Both the position numbers and the translations under genes were made by a program. From Lactobacillus equicursoris DSM 19284 = JCM 14600 = CIP 110162 (lineage in GTDB: Bacteria; Bacillota; Bacilli; Lactobacillales; Lactobacillaceae), in the NCBI RefSeq assembly GCF_001434815.1, contig NZ_AZDU01000003.1, positions 1 to 62,627 on the forward strand: a DNA stretch of 62,627 nucleotides, in the 5' to 3' direction. The notes below the pieces were generated by a model that searched no databases, was not told the origin of the DNA, and saw nothing but the letters and a program-made list of their open reading frames with translations. Positions 35,213 to 42,831 of this stretch are shown here, one piece after another. Position 1 is the first letter of the stretch. Each line of letters opens with the position of its first letter.

Positions 35213-35680
35213 ATGTTTTACAAGAGCCACTTTGGTACGATTTTAACCACGGTTTTATCCCTCTTCATGGGGCTGGTGATGGCGATTTTTATCATCTTCT
35301 TGAACCACCTGCCTTTTACTTGGGTTAACCTCTTCGAATTAACGGCAGAAATCAACTTAATCGTTTTCTTAGCCAGCCTCTTTATCCCCTACAACGCTTG
35401 GGGTGCCTGGTTTGCCGGCCTCTTCCACCTGAAAGAAGGCACGTTGGCCTACAGCTTGGTTGAAGGCATCATCCCTTCAGTTGTTTTGAATACGCTCAAC
35501 ACCTTTATTTGTACGGGTGCCAGCATCTTCTACAACGAAGCCATTCCTAAGGCTGCCAGAATGACGGCTTACCTGAATGGTTGCAAAGAAGCTTGGATTC
35601 CTTGCTTCATTGTTTCCTACATTGCCTCCTTTGCGGCAGTAGCTTTAGGCAAAAAGGTTGCGCAAAAGTACGTTAAGTAG
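35213..35680 (+). CDS. DUF2798-like membrane protein
   Basis: 155 residues with four hydrophobic helices (about 8-30, 42-62, 78-100 and 124-146). It resembles DUF2798 proteins in length, repeat-like build and the TWVNLFELTAEINLIVFL segment. GAGGAAA precedes the ATG. Co-transcribed with flavoprotein 2; a role in electron delivery or substrate passage is possible but not shown. Confidence 0.65.
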   Translation: MFYKSHFGTILTTVLSLFMGLVMAIFIIFLNHLPFTWVNLFELTAEINLIVFLASLFIPYNAWGAWFAGLFHLKEGTLAYSLVEGIIPSVVLNTLNTFICTGASIFYNEAIPKAARMTAYLNGCKEAWIPCFIVSYIASFAAVALGKKVAQKYVK

Positions 35681-35711
35681 AGTATTTTTAATGATTACAC
35701 TATGATCGTCA

Positions 35712-35738
35712 AAAGAGTCTAGGTTTACCTAGGCTCTT
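35712..35738 (+). terminator. Terminator after the DUF2798-like gene
   Basis: Stem AAGAGTCTAGG/CCTAGGCTCTT with one wobble and a short loop, followed by a T-rich tail. Confidence 0.7.
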
Positions 35739-35853
35739 CTTGACTTTCCCAGAATCAGGCAGTCAAAAGCAGCAATAGCCAAGGCAGAAAAGATTTTTTT
35801 AAATATGCTAATATAGAAAAAACAAGTAACATTTTTTAAGGAGAAAAGTAAAA

Positions 35854-36600
35854 ATGGAAAAAGATATCACGATCATGCGTGACGGTTTAAAGCTAGCAGC
35901 GAAGGTTTCAATTCCGGAAAGTAAAGAATACGACATTGCGATCCTGGCTTACGGCTTTGTGGGGATGATGGACCCTAAGGTTAACGACTTATTGCCAGTT
36001 TTAGCAGAAAAATTGCAAGAAAAAGGCCTGGCAACCGTTCGCTTTGACTTTAACGGCCATGGCTTAAGCGAAGGACCACTGGACAACATGTCCATTTATA
36101 ATGAACTGGAAGACTACCATGCAGTAATGGATTACGTTTTGAATCTGGACGGCGTGAAGCACATCTACTTGATTGGTCACTCCCAAGGCGGTGTCTTATC
36201 TTCAATGATGGCTGGCTTTTACGCTGACAAGGTCGACAAGCTGGTCATCATGTCCCCAGCTGCCACCTTGGTTGATGATGCCCGCATCGGGACTTGCATG
36301 GGGATTGACTACGATCCTAACCATGTTCCAGCTAAGCTTGATTTCAAAGACTTTAAGCTGAACGACTGGTACTTTAGAACGGCTAAGTTTATCAATACCT
36401 TTGAAGTTGCGCGTGCCTTCCACGGTCCAGTTTTGGCTTTGCACGGCAGTGAAGATAAAATTGTTAACCCATATGCGGTTAAGCACTACCAAGCAATCTT
36501 GGACAACTGCGAAATGCACTTAATCGAAGGCAGTGACCACGGTTTGCACCAAAACCGCGAGGAAGTTTATACCAGAGTGGTTGACTTTTTAACTAAATAA
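35854..36600 (+). CDS. Cinnamoyl (feruloyl/chlorogenate) esterase-like alpha/beta hydrolase
   Basis: 248 residues, one alpha/beta-hydrolase domain with the nucleophile elbow GHSQGG (Ser110), acid Asp201 (GSEDKIVNP) and His229 (GSDHG). The oxyanion and lid regions (FDFNGHGLSEG, and the insert from about 140 to 180 with DYDPNHVPAKLDFKDF) follow the Lactobacillus johnsonii cinnamoyl esterase LJ0536 as I recall it. That enzyme hydrolyses chlorogenate and ethyl ferulate. AAGGAG precedes the ATG. Monocistronic. Its place next to quinate/shikimate genes fits release of quinate and caffeate from chlorogenate. The substrate is inferred. Confidence 0.82.
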   Translation: MEKDITIMRDGLKLAAKVSIPESKEYDIAILAYGFVGMMDPKVNDLLPVLAEKLQEKGLATVRFDFNGHGLSEGPLDNMSIYNELEDYHAVMDYVLNLDGVKHIYLIGHSQGGVLSSMMAGFYADKVDKLVIMSPAATLVDDARIGTCMGIDYDPNHVPAKLDFKDFKLNDWYFRTAKFINTFEVARAFHGPVLALHGSEDKIVNPYAVKHYQAILDNCEMHLIEGSDHGLHQNREEVYTRVVDFLTK

Positions 36601-36607
36601 TAGAAAA

Positions 36608-36637
36608 AACAAGTTCCGGATAGAACTTGTTTTTTTG
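36608..36637 (+). terminator. Terminator of the esterase gene
   Basis: ACAAGTTC/GAACTTGT stem with a six-base loop and a run of seven T. Confidence 0.9.
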
Positions 36638-36639
36638 AT

Positions 36640-36739
36640 TTTGTCTCAATTAATTTAAACAAAACAGTAGATTTACAATTTTGTCTCAATTAACTTAAAA
36701 TATATCTAGAAGATCCGATTTTGTTGAAGTTAATTGAGA
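36640..36739. promoter_or_regulatory. Repeat operators upstream of the AAA ATPase
   Basis: TTTGTCTCAATTAAYTTAAA occurs twice, exactly 40 bp apart, and an inverted AAGTTAATTGAGA (36727-36739) overlaps the ribosome site of the ATPase gene. The arrangement suggests autoregulation. Confidence 0.6.
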
Positions 36740-36746
36740 TGATTTT

Positions 36747-37937
36747 ATGCTAGTACCAAGACCAACTTACTTACAAAAACTAGAAAAATTAGCTAATAAG
36801 CAGATTATTAAAGTTCTAACCGGGGTTAGACGCTGCGGCAAATCTAGCCTGTTGCAGCTGTTTCAGCAACAGCTTTTAGCTGATGGCGTTCAACCAGAGC
36901 AGATTCAAGCAATCAACTTTGAGGACCTAGCTTTTTCCAAGCTGACTGACTACCAGGAACTCTATCGCTACCTAAGTCAACGCTTGCTGCCTGATCAGAT
37001 GAACTATATCTTTTTGGATGAAATCCAAAATGTTCCTAATTTTGAAAAAGCAGTTGATAGTCTTTTTATTAAAAGCAATGTTGACTTGTACATTACCGGT
37101 TCTAACGCCTTTATGCTGTCAGGTGAATTAGCGACGCTGCTTTCTGGACGTTATATCGAAATTCCGGTATATCCCTTATCTTTTAAGGAATTTGCCCAAG
37201 CTAAGCCTGATCAATCTTTGCAAGAGAGCTACCAGCAGTACCTGCTCAGGGGCGGCTTTCCTTTTGCCTTGCAGCTGCCAGATGATGAAAGTTTCCGCGA
37301 CTACATTGATGGCGTGGTAAACACGGTTTTAGTCAAGGACGTGCTTGCCAGAAAAGATAAGAGCGATTCAACTTTGGTTAGACGATTAGCAGCTTTTTTA
37401 ACATACACAGCAGGTAGCTTGACTAGCCCTAAGAAAATTGCGGGTACCTTGACCTCAATGGGAGAGAAGACGACGCCGAACACGGTGGCCTCTTACCTGG
37501 AGCTCTTAGAAAATGCCTTTCTTTTTTACCGCTGCGACCGTTTTGATATCGGCGGAAAAAAGTATCTGAGCATCAATCCCAAATATTATCCAGTTGATAT
37601 TAGCTTGCGCCGGGCCCTAGTGGGGCAGAAGCGGCCCAACAAGGGGAGCCGGCTGGAAACGATTGTGTATCAGGAGCTTCGCCGGCGGGGATATGAGATT
37701 TATGTTGGCGTGATGCAGCAGACTGAGGTGGACTTTGTGGTGGTGAAGGATGGAAGACGGGAGTACTACCAGGTATCGCTGTCTTTGGACGATGAACAGA
37801 CCTACCAACGGGAAGTTAGAAGTCTGCGGCTGATCGATGACAACTATCCCAAGATCATCTTGACTGAAGATCCGGGGCATTTTGACGACCAGGGGATCAG
37901 CCAGGTGAACATTATTGATTGGTTGATGGGGGAATGA
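36747..37937 (+). CDS. AAA_14/DUF4143 ATPase
   Basis: 396 residues. Walker A is GVRRCGKSSLLQ (about 25-36), Walker B is YIFLDEIQ, sensor 1 is YITGSNA, then a winged-helix-like region (LTSPKKIAGTLTSMG, about 230-244) and a C-terminal DUF4143 nuclease-like fold with EVDFVV and YQVSLSL. This large family has no settled function; roles in DNA or defence metabolism have been suggested. It stands alone behind repeat operators. The start region overlaps the third repeat and the ribosome site (TGAGATGA) is weak, so expression may be held low. Confidence 0.88.
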   Translation: MLVPRPTYLQKLEKLANKQIIKVLTGVRRCGKSSLLQLFQQQLLADGVQPEQIQAINFEDLAFSKLTDYQELYRYLSQRLLPDQMNYIFLDEIQNVPNFEKAVDSLFIKSNVDLYITGSNAFMLSGELATLLSGRYIEIPVYPLSFKEFAQAKPDQSLQESYQQYLLRGGFPFALQLPDDESFRDYIDGVVNTVLVKDVLARKDKSDSTLVRRLAAFLTYTAGSLTSPKKIAGTLTSMGEKTTPNTVASYLELLENAFLFYRCDRFDIGGKKYLSINPKYYPVDISLRRALVGQKRPNKGSRLETIVYQELRRRGYEIYVGVMQQTEVDFVVVKDGRREYYQVSLSLDDEQTYQREVRSLRLIDDNYPKIILTEDPGHFDDQGISQVNIIDWLMGE

Positions 37938-37949
37938 ATATGAAAGTAA

Positions 37950-37983
37950 GACGCAGAGCCATGTATAAGGCTCTGCGTCTTTA
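37950..37983 (+). terminator. Terminator of the AAA ATPase gene
   Basis: Stem GACGCAGAGCC/GGCTCTGCGTC followed by TTTA. Confidence 0.85.
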
Positions 37984-38014
37984 CTATTTTGATATCGGAG
38001 AAAAAAGGACAAGC

Positions 38015-38054
38015 AAAAAAGCCGCTGATTACTTTGGCAAGTTCACGGCTTTTT
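38015..38054 (+). terminator. Terminator-like hairpin
   Basis: AAAAAGCCG and CGGCTTTTT flank a 21-base loop. No gene of its own is recognised between it and the preceding terminator. Confidence 0.5.
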
Positions 38055-38095
38055 AGCTAATTATTATTAATGCCACCGCTATTAACGGTTCTGCG

Positions 38096-38125
38096 AAGGC
38101 TCTTGTTCCAGCAAGGGCCTTTTTC
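38096..38125 (+). terminator. Terminator-like hairpin before the 57-codon ORF
   Basis: GGCTCTTG/CAAGGGCC with one wobble and five T. It may end a short transcript, or attenuate the ORF that follows. Confidence 0.5.
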
Positions 38126-38157
38126 TATACCTAATTATAGCATAGAAAGGAATTTTT

Positions 38158-38331
38158 CTGAAACTTAAGCTTCAGACTGATACAAATGCGTGGGCTATTC
38201 TAACCAGGATTCTGGTAGTTACCGCAGTTTCAGCATTTGTGGGTTTATCCATTTCTACGGGTGGGACTGCTGCAGGATTATTGTATCTTGTTCAGCAACT
38301 ATTTTCCTCTGGAGCACTAGCAGTAGAATAA
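38158..38331 (+). CDS. Possible small hydrophobic protein with CTG start
   Basis: 57 codons from a CTG that has AAAGGA at good distance; no ATG, GTG or TTG fits. The product is amphipathic at the start (KLKLQTDTNAWAILTRIL), then a helix VVTAVSAFVGLSIS, a Gly-rich turn and a second hydrophobic part (LLYLVQQLF). It resembles small membrane toxins or bacteriocins in form only. Together with the flanking hairpins this fills most of the 417-bp gap after the ATPase gene. It may also be a gene that lost its start. Confidence 0.35.
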   Translation: MKLKLQTDTNAWAILTRILVVTAVSAFVGLSISTGGTAAGLLYLVQQLFSSGALAVE

Positions 38332-38354
38332 TATTGAATCGGCAATAACAATGT

Positions 38355-38924
38355 TTAGATATGCAGTTTGATTACCTTTTTGAGGTCTGGAGAAATTGTT
38401 TTAACAAAGTTGAATTTTGCCAAGATGTCACTGTTTTGCTTCTTGGAAATTATGTTATATATCAATCGCATTTTCTTGCCTGCTGATTTGTCATAGCATG
38501 CGATAAAGTAGAAATTGGGAGTGTCGAACAAGATTGCGTTTTTAAAATGGTCAATTTTGGTATCAGAAAAACGAACCTTTAAACTTAGAGCGCCAGGGGT
38601 CTTGTTTCCGTTTCCTGGAGTAAGAATAAGCCGCACCTTGTCGGGAACGTCTTTCGCAATTTTAAGCGCTGTTATTGCGGGCATCCAGAAAAAAGAAAGC
38701 AGACAGAAAATATCGAAAAGTCTTGATCCAAGGTCATCATCTAAAAAGATTGTGACAGGCATGACAATCCAAATGTAAATGTAAATCAGATGCCCCAATA
38801 TTCTTTGCCATTTTTTTGCGTTATATAAAGAAATAAGACTGTAAAGGTGCAGCAGATAGAAGCATTTGAATTTATCCCAGAATGTCAGCTTGCTGGTAAA
38901 TGTTATATTTTCGGTAGTATCCAT
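38355..38924 (-). CDS. Hypothetical membrane protein
   Basis: 189 residues with two hydrophobic segments in the first half (about 44-62 and 70-88) and a soluble C-terminal half with lysine-rich, PH-like beta pattern (TPGALSLKVRFSDTKIDHFKNAILF). No family recognised. GAGGTAC precedes the ATG. Base composition is more A/T-rich than the core genes, suggesting an accessory origin. Monocistronic and flanked by two doubtful small ORFs. Confidence 0.65.
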   Translation of the reverse strand: MDTTENITFTSKLTFWDKFKCFYLLHLYSLISLYNAKKWQRILGHLIYIYIWIVMPVTIFLDDDLGSRLFDIFCLLSFFWMPAITALKIAKDVPDKVRLILTPGNGNKTPGALSLKVRFSDTKIDHFKNAILFDTPNFYFIACYDKSAGKKMRLIYNIISKKQNSDILAKFNFVKTISPDLKKVIKLHI

Positions 38925-38995
38925 AAGTACCTCTTAGAAAAATAATTTATATTCTGATTCTAGCACATTTCAAAAAGGACGAAGGTGAAAAGCTC

Positions 38996-39184
38996 ATAAG
39001 TGTATATCCTGAATTAATTGCGTTTGCCATCTGGCTCGTTAGCCTAGCTTTGTTAACTATCTTAAGGCGAATCCATGTAAAGAACCGAAAGCTAGAGCAA
39101 ATTGTTACTATCAAGCTTTCTAACGAAGATGTAGCGCAAATCGAGAAAATCGTCGACAGTAAATTACTAGAAAAAGTTGAATAG
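38996..39184 (+). pseudogene. Possible small membrane protein without a normal start
   Basis: 62 codons from an ATA that follows GAAGGTGA at the right distance; no standard start codon fits the frame. The peptide has one hydrophobic helix (LIAFAIWLVSLALLTIL), a basic stretch and a charged helix ending LLEKVE. Either a gene with a mutated ATG or chance. Confidence 0.3.
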
Positions 39185-39189
39185 AAAGC

Positions 39190-39224
39190 AAAACACAGAG
39201 CACCTCGATGCTCTGCGTCTTTTG
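39190..39224. terminator. Bidirectional terminator before the acyltransferase cluster end
   Basis: CAGAGCA/TGCTCTG stem with T-rich sequence on both strands. It should end the minus-strand lipid cluster. Confidence 0.65.
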
Positions 39225-39228
39225 TTCA

Positions 39229-40098
39229 TTAATCGTCTTCACCGCGCCAGCCGGCGATATCCCATGGAGTGAAGTCGTAGTCCAGCTTCTTATGGTAGCA
39301 GTCTTCAAAAGCCTGCACCTTCAAGGCATAGTCCTTTTCCATCAAGTCCGTCGCGTTAAAGTTTACCGACTTGGTTGGGTCCGGATACAGCACCTCCAAA
39401 ACGTGCAGGGTATAGCGCGTTTGGTAAAAGTGCTCGTTATCTTTTTCAACTTCTGGCAGGTCTTGAATCTCCACAAAAGTTGAAATAATCGGCACGTTGC
39501 ACTTAGCCGCGAAGTAGTAAGCCCCGCGCTGCGGCTTTCTTGGCTTGCGATAGTTCCACCACATCTCTTGCTCTGGGTAAATCAAGACCCAGTGGCCCTT
39601 GTTGAAGGCGTAGCTGAGGTGATGGATGAATTCTCGCCCAATGTAGTTGGGACTTTGCACTAGGGGAATGGACCCCATATTGTTCATGATGAAGCTGAAG
39701 AAGCCCGGCAGCTTCAAGTTGGTGTCTTCAATCACGATCTCCATCCGGTGGTGGGACTTTTGGGCTAGGCGGTTGACGGCTAAGGCATCAACTTGGTTGA
39801 AGTGGTTGGCGGTTACGATGGCCCCGCCCTTAGCCAGGTGCTGCAGCTTGTCTAAGCCTGTTACCTGAATCTTGCCAAAAAATTTCTGCGTCAAAGCCTG
39901 CAAGATCAGGTTGCCGGCTAGGCCTTCTGCCTTAGTCTTGAACTTATCCTGCTTGGCCCAGAAGTCCTCAACCAGCTTAACCCGCTCTTCCATAGACATT
40001 TGTGGGTCGCCGATTTCGGTTTTCGCCGTAAAGTCGCGGTTGTTTGCGGCGAGCTCGATATTGTGGATGACGTCCAGGCGGTGGTCACCAATAATCAT
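39229..40098 (-). CDS. 1-acyl-glycerol-3-phosphate acyltransferase family protein
   Basis: 289 residues with a PlsC-type domain. The HX4D motif is NHFNQVD (about 98-104) and the second block reads YPEQEMWW. The family acylates lysophosphatidic acid or related lipids at the membrane. AAAGG precedes the ATG. Last gene of a three-gene minus-strand cluster with a GT8 glycosyltransferase and another acyltransferase, suggesting glycolipid or cell-surface lipid assembly. Confidence 0.85.
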   Translation of the reverse strand: MIIGDHRLDVIHNIELAANNRDFTAKTEIGDPQMSMEERVKLVEDFWAKQDKFKTKAEGLAGNLILQALTQKFFGKIQVTGLDKLQHLAKGGAIVTANHFNQVDALAVNRLAQKSHHRMEIVIEDTNLKLPGFFSFIMNNMGSIPLVQSPNYIGREFIHHLSYAFNKGHWVLIYPEQEMWWNYRKPRKPQRGAYYFAAKCNVPIISTFVEIQDLPEVEKDNEHFYQTRYTLHVLEVLYPDPTKSVNFNATDLMEKDYALKVQAFEDCYHKKLDYDFTPWDIAGWRGEDD

Positions 40099-40161
40099 CT
40101 TGTATACCTTTCTATTTGTTTTTCATTTAATCTCTGTGATACCTGTAAGTTTCACGTGTAA

Positions 40162-40983
40162 CTATAGTTGATCTTTTAACTTGAGATATTCGTTTAACAA
40201 GTCATCGTACTCATGCAGGTGCAAGACGCTGTGGACCCGTTTCACGTCCCAAGGCTTGACCGTCTGGGTTCTAAAGTAGGGCCAGAAGCGGAAACTGGTT
40301 GTGAAGTGCTGGATGACTGTATCTGCCTGCAATTTGTATTGCTCGTTGTACTTTCTTGGCGCAAAGCGTTTCTCCTTGGCCAGGATGTTGATGGCTGTTT
40401 GGTCAGGCAAAAACATCTTTTTTACCTGCATCAAGTGCCGTACCCGCTTAAAGAGGCCGGTCCGCTTGATTTCTGGCATGTTCAAGAGCAAGACGCCGGA
40501 GTTGATGTAGTCAAAGACCCGCTTTTGGTGGTGGAAGAAGAAGCGGCCAAAGTAGTCGAGTACCCCGACTAGTTCAGTGCCAGTTAAGTCCTGGGTGTAG
40601 AACTGGTCAACTGGCTTCCGGATGATCACGTCATCGTCCAAGTAGAGGATCCGGTCTGGCAGGTCGAGTTCGTCGGCAAAAAGTCTGAGCATGGCGTAAG
40701 GGGTAAAGCGGGTTCCCATGTTGGCTGTTGGCGGCTCCTGGACAAACAAGTCCGTGCAGTCGATCAGTTCCACGCTGCTCTTTGGGTTGTCGGCAGTCAC
40801 CAAGGAGCCAATAAAGTCAGCGGCGTGTTGGCTGAAGGGGCGGAAGTTCCGCTGCTTGCTCTTGGCCTTCATGGTCAAGATGTACACGTGGATTTCTTCT
40901 CCTCGCTCAGCCTTTAATAAGGATAAAACTGCGATTAAAACGCCACGTTCGGCATTGTGGTCGCCGCAAAAAAGAAAGTTCAT
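40162..40983 (-). CDS. Glycosyltransferase family 8 protein
   Basis: 273 residues with a GT-A fold. N-terminal MNFLFCGDHNAERGVLIAVLSLL, the metal-binding DxD as LYLDDDVIIRKP (about 113-124), and the C-terminal HLHEYDDLL. GT8 enzymes transfer glucose or galactose from UDP-sugars. An alternative start lies six bases upstream, but AAGGAGGG best fits the ATG at 40983. It lies between two acyltransferases and so may glycosylate a lipid or cell-wall acceptor. Confidence 0.87.
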   Translation of the reverse strand: MNFLFCGDHNAERGVLIAVLSLLKAERGEEIHVYILTMKAKSKQRNFRPFSQHAADFIGSLVTADNPKSSVELIDCTDLFVQEPPTANMGTRFTPYAMLRLFADELDLPDRILYLDDDVIIRKPVDQFYTQDLTGTELVGVLDYFGRFFFHHQKRVFDYINSGVLLLNMPEIKRTGLFKRVRHLMQVKKMFLPDQTAINILAKEKRFAPRKYNEQYKLQADTVIQHFTTSFRFWPYFRTQTVKPWDVKRVHSVLHLHEYDDLLNEYLKLKDQL

Positions 40984-41014
40984 ACTCAATCCCTCCTTTT
41001 CTATTTAGGTCTTT

Positions 41015-41803
41015 TTAGTCATTACTATTCTTACCATCAATTTTAACATAAGAATAAAAATAATAGTCACTCAGCTTAGACCGGTCCACCATCGTATGGT
41101 AGACCTGGTTGGCTAGGGCTTCTTGGGCCTGCTTTTTGCCTAAGGATGGGTCAGGGTAAAAGGGACCATCGATGTAGACGGTAATCTTGGGCCTTTGCCT
41201 CCACTTACACTTTTGGTAGGTCGTCGTCATGGTGAAGCAGGGAGCCTTTAAGCTAACCGGGAAGTTCAGGCTAGTTGCCGGAAAGGGCCGGATCTTGGTG
41301 TAGTAGGGCCAAAGGTGGGCTTCTGGATAGATAATGACGGCTGCGCCTTTATCCTGGTAGGCCGTCTTAACGTCCTTGAGCAAGCGGATGGACTGCTTGA
41401 GCTTCTTGCCAACAGGGAGGCCGGCCACGGGGATGACGAATTTGCCCAAAAAGGGGATGCCCCAGTTAGCCTGGGCGGCTAGGGTGTAAAAGCGGTAAGG
41501 ATTAACGATGGTCATCGGCGTAAAGGGGTCGCCCAGCATCTGGGTGTGGTTGCCGTAGATAAAGTAGCCCTTTTTCTGCTGCTTAAAAGGCTTGAGCTTA
41601 TCCTTTCCTTTAACCTTGACCAGGAGAAAGAGGCGGGAGTAGAGCCAGGCAAAGGCACAGGCCAAGGTGCGGACAACCGCGTTCCAAATCTTGAAGCCAA
41701 TTCCCTGTTTAAAAACCTGGTAATCGTCCGGCAGGGTATAATCCTGGTCAGCTGAATCGATTAAATCGTCTTGCTCGCTATGATAGTAAAAGGTCTTTGA
41801 CAT
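41015..41803 (-). CDS. Second lysophospholipid acyltransferase family protein
   Basis: 262 residues. The acyltransferase motif reads YGNHTQMLGDPF, an NHTQxxGD variant in which His and Asp are five residues apart instead of four, and the second block is IIYPEAHLWPYY. A hydrophobic helix lies at about 45-62. An in-frame GTG lies nine bases upstream; the ATG at 41803 is preferred. First gene of the three-gene lipid cluster. Confidence 0.82.
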   Translation of the reverse strand: MSKTFYYHSEQDDLIDSADQDYTLPDDYQVFKQGIGFKIWNAVVRTLACAFAWLYSRLFLLVKVKGKDKLKPFKQQKKGYFIYGNHTQMLGDPFTPMTIVNPYRFYTLAAQANWGIPFLGKFVIPVAGLPVGKKLKQSIRLLKDVKTAYQDKGAAVIIYPEAHLWPYYTKIRPFPATSLNFPVSLKAPCFTMTTTYQKCKWRQRPKITVYIDGPFYPDPSLGKKQAQEALANQVYHTMVDRSKLSDYYFYSYVKIDGKNSND

Positions 41804-41830
41804 GTATTTCACCGCCGTCTGTAGTAAAAT

Positions 41831-41856
41831 AAAAAAGGCACTGCGAGTGCAGTGCC
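41831..41856 (-). terminator. Terminator of tRNA-Lys
   Basis: GGCACTGC/GCAGTGCC stem, loop GAGT, T-run on the minus strand. Confidence 0.88.
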
Positions 41857-41864
41857 AAAAGTTA

Positions 41865-41937
41865 TGGGTCGTCAGGGGATCGAACCCTGGACACCCGGAT
41901 TAAGAGTCCGGTGCTCTGCCAGCTGAGCTAACGACCC
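41865..41937 (-). tRNA. tRNA-Lys (anticodon CUU)
   Basis: 73 nt; acceptor GGGTCGT, D-arm TAGCTCAGCTGGCAGAGCA, anticodon loop CTCTTAA giving CUU, and T-arm GGTTCGATCC. CCA is not encoded. Single tRNA with its own terminator. Confidence 0.96.
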
Positions 41938-42061
41938 GATCAACTAACAATATTTATTATGACACAAATTTTTAAAAAAGCAATCCGTTTTTTTACAATA
42001 ATTGTAATTTTCTTAATTTTTACAGTAAATCAAGTATAATAAACAAGGTAAGGAGGTTCAC

Positions 42062-42790
42062 ATGCCTAAGAAAATTCTGGTCGTAGACGACGAAAAACCA
42101 ATCTCCGATATTATCAAGTTCAACTTGACTAAAGAAGGATTCGATGTAGAAACAGCTTACGATGGTGAAGAAGCTGTTGAAAAGGTTGAAGAATACAACC
42201 CTGACTTAATGATTTTAGACTTAATGCTCCCAAAGAAGGATGGCCTGGAGGTTGCCCGTGAAGTTCGGCAAACCCACGACATGCCAATTATCATGGTGAC
42301 GGCCAAGGGGGCCGAAATTGACAAGGTTTTGGGCCTGGAAATGGGGGCTGACGACTACGTGACTAAGCCTTTCTCTAACCGGGAACTGGTGGCCCGGGTT
42401 AAGGCTAACCTGCGCCGGCGGGACATTGTCCAAAAGGCCGTGGAAGTCACCCAGCAAAAGGAAAAAGAGCAAGAAAATAACGATATCCAGCTGGGCAACC
42501 TGGTGATCAAACCAGATGCCTACTTGGTAGAAAAGAATGGTTCCAAGATTGAATTGACCCACCGGGAATTTGAGTTGCTCTACTACATGGCCCAGCACCT
42601 GGACCAGGTAATGACGCGTGAGCACCTCTTGCAGACGGTTTGGGGCTATGACTACTTTGGCGACGTACGGACGGTTGACGTCACCGTTCACCGCTTAAGA
42701 GAAAAGATCGAAGATGACCCAGTCAAGCCCAAGATCCTGGTTACCAGACGGGGCGTTGGCTACTTTGTTAAGGGGCAGACAGAAGAATAA
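42062..42790 (+). CDS. walR: Response regulator WalR
   Basis: 242 residues: receiver domain with Asp9/Asp10, phospho-acceptor Asp53 (MILDLML) and Lys in VTKPF; OmpR-type winged helix with [24 protein letters not shown]. It controls cell-wall remodelling genes and is essential in most Firmicutes. AAGGAGG precedes the ATG. First gene of walRKHIJ, 42 bp before walK. Confidence 0.97.
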   Translation: MPKKILVVDDEKPISDIIKFNLTKEGFDVETAYDGEEAVEKVEEYNPDLMILDLMLPKKDGLEVAREVRQTHDMPIIMVTAKGAEIDKVLGLEMGADDYVTKPFSNRELVARVKANLRRRDIVQKAVEVTQQKEKEQENNDIQLGNLVIKPDAYLVEKNGSKIELTHREFELLYYMAQHLDQVMTREHLLQTVWGYDYFGDVRTVDVTVHRLREKIEDDPVKPKILVTRRGVGYFVKGQTEE

Positions 42791-42831
42791 GAGTTGAGCC
42801 ACTGATCAAGTGGCTTTCTTTATGTAGAACG

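Larger units (their letters stand above)
38925..39228. other. Intergenic stretch with a doubtful ORF
   Basis: About 300 bp holding the promoter of the 189-residue gene, an open frame at 38996-39184 and a terminator at 39190-39224. Nothing else was seen. Confidence 0.5.

Noticed and set aside
41015-41803. Acyltransferase judged inactive because of His-X5-Asp spacing
   Set aside because: NHTQxxGD variants occur in Firmicute members of this family, so the spacing alone does not show loss of function.
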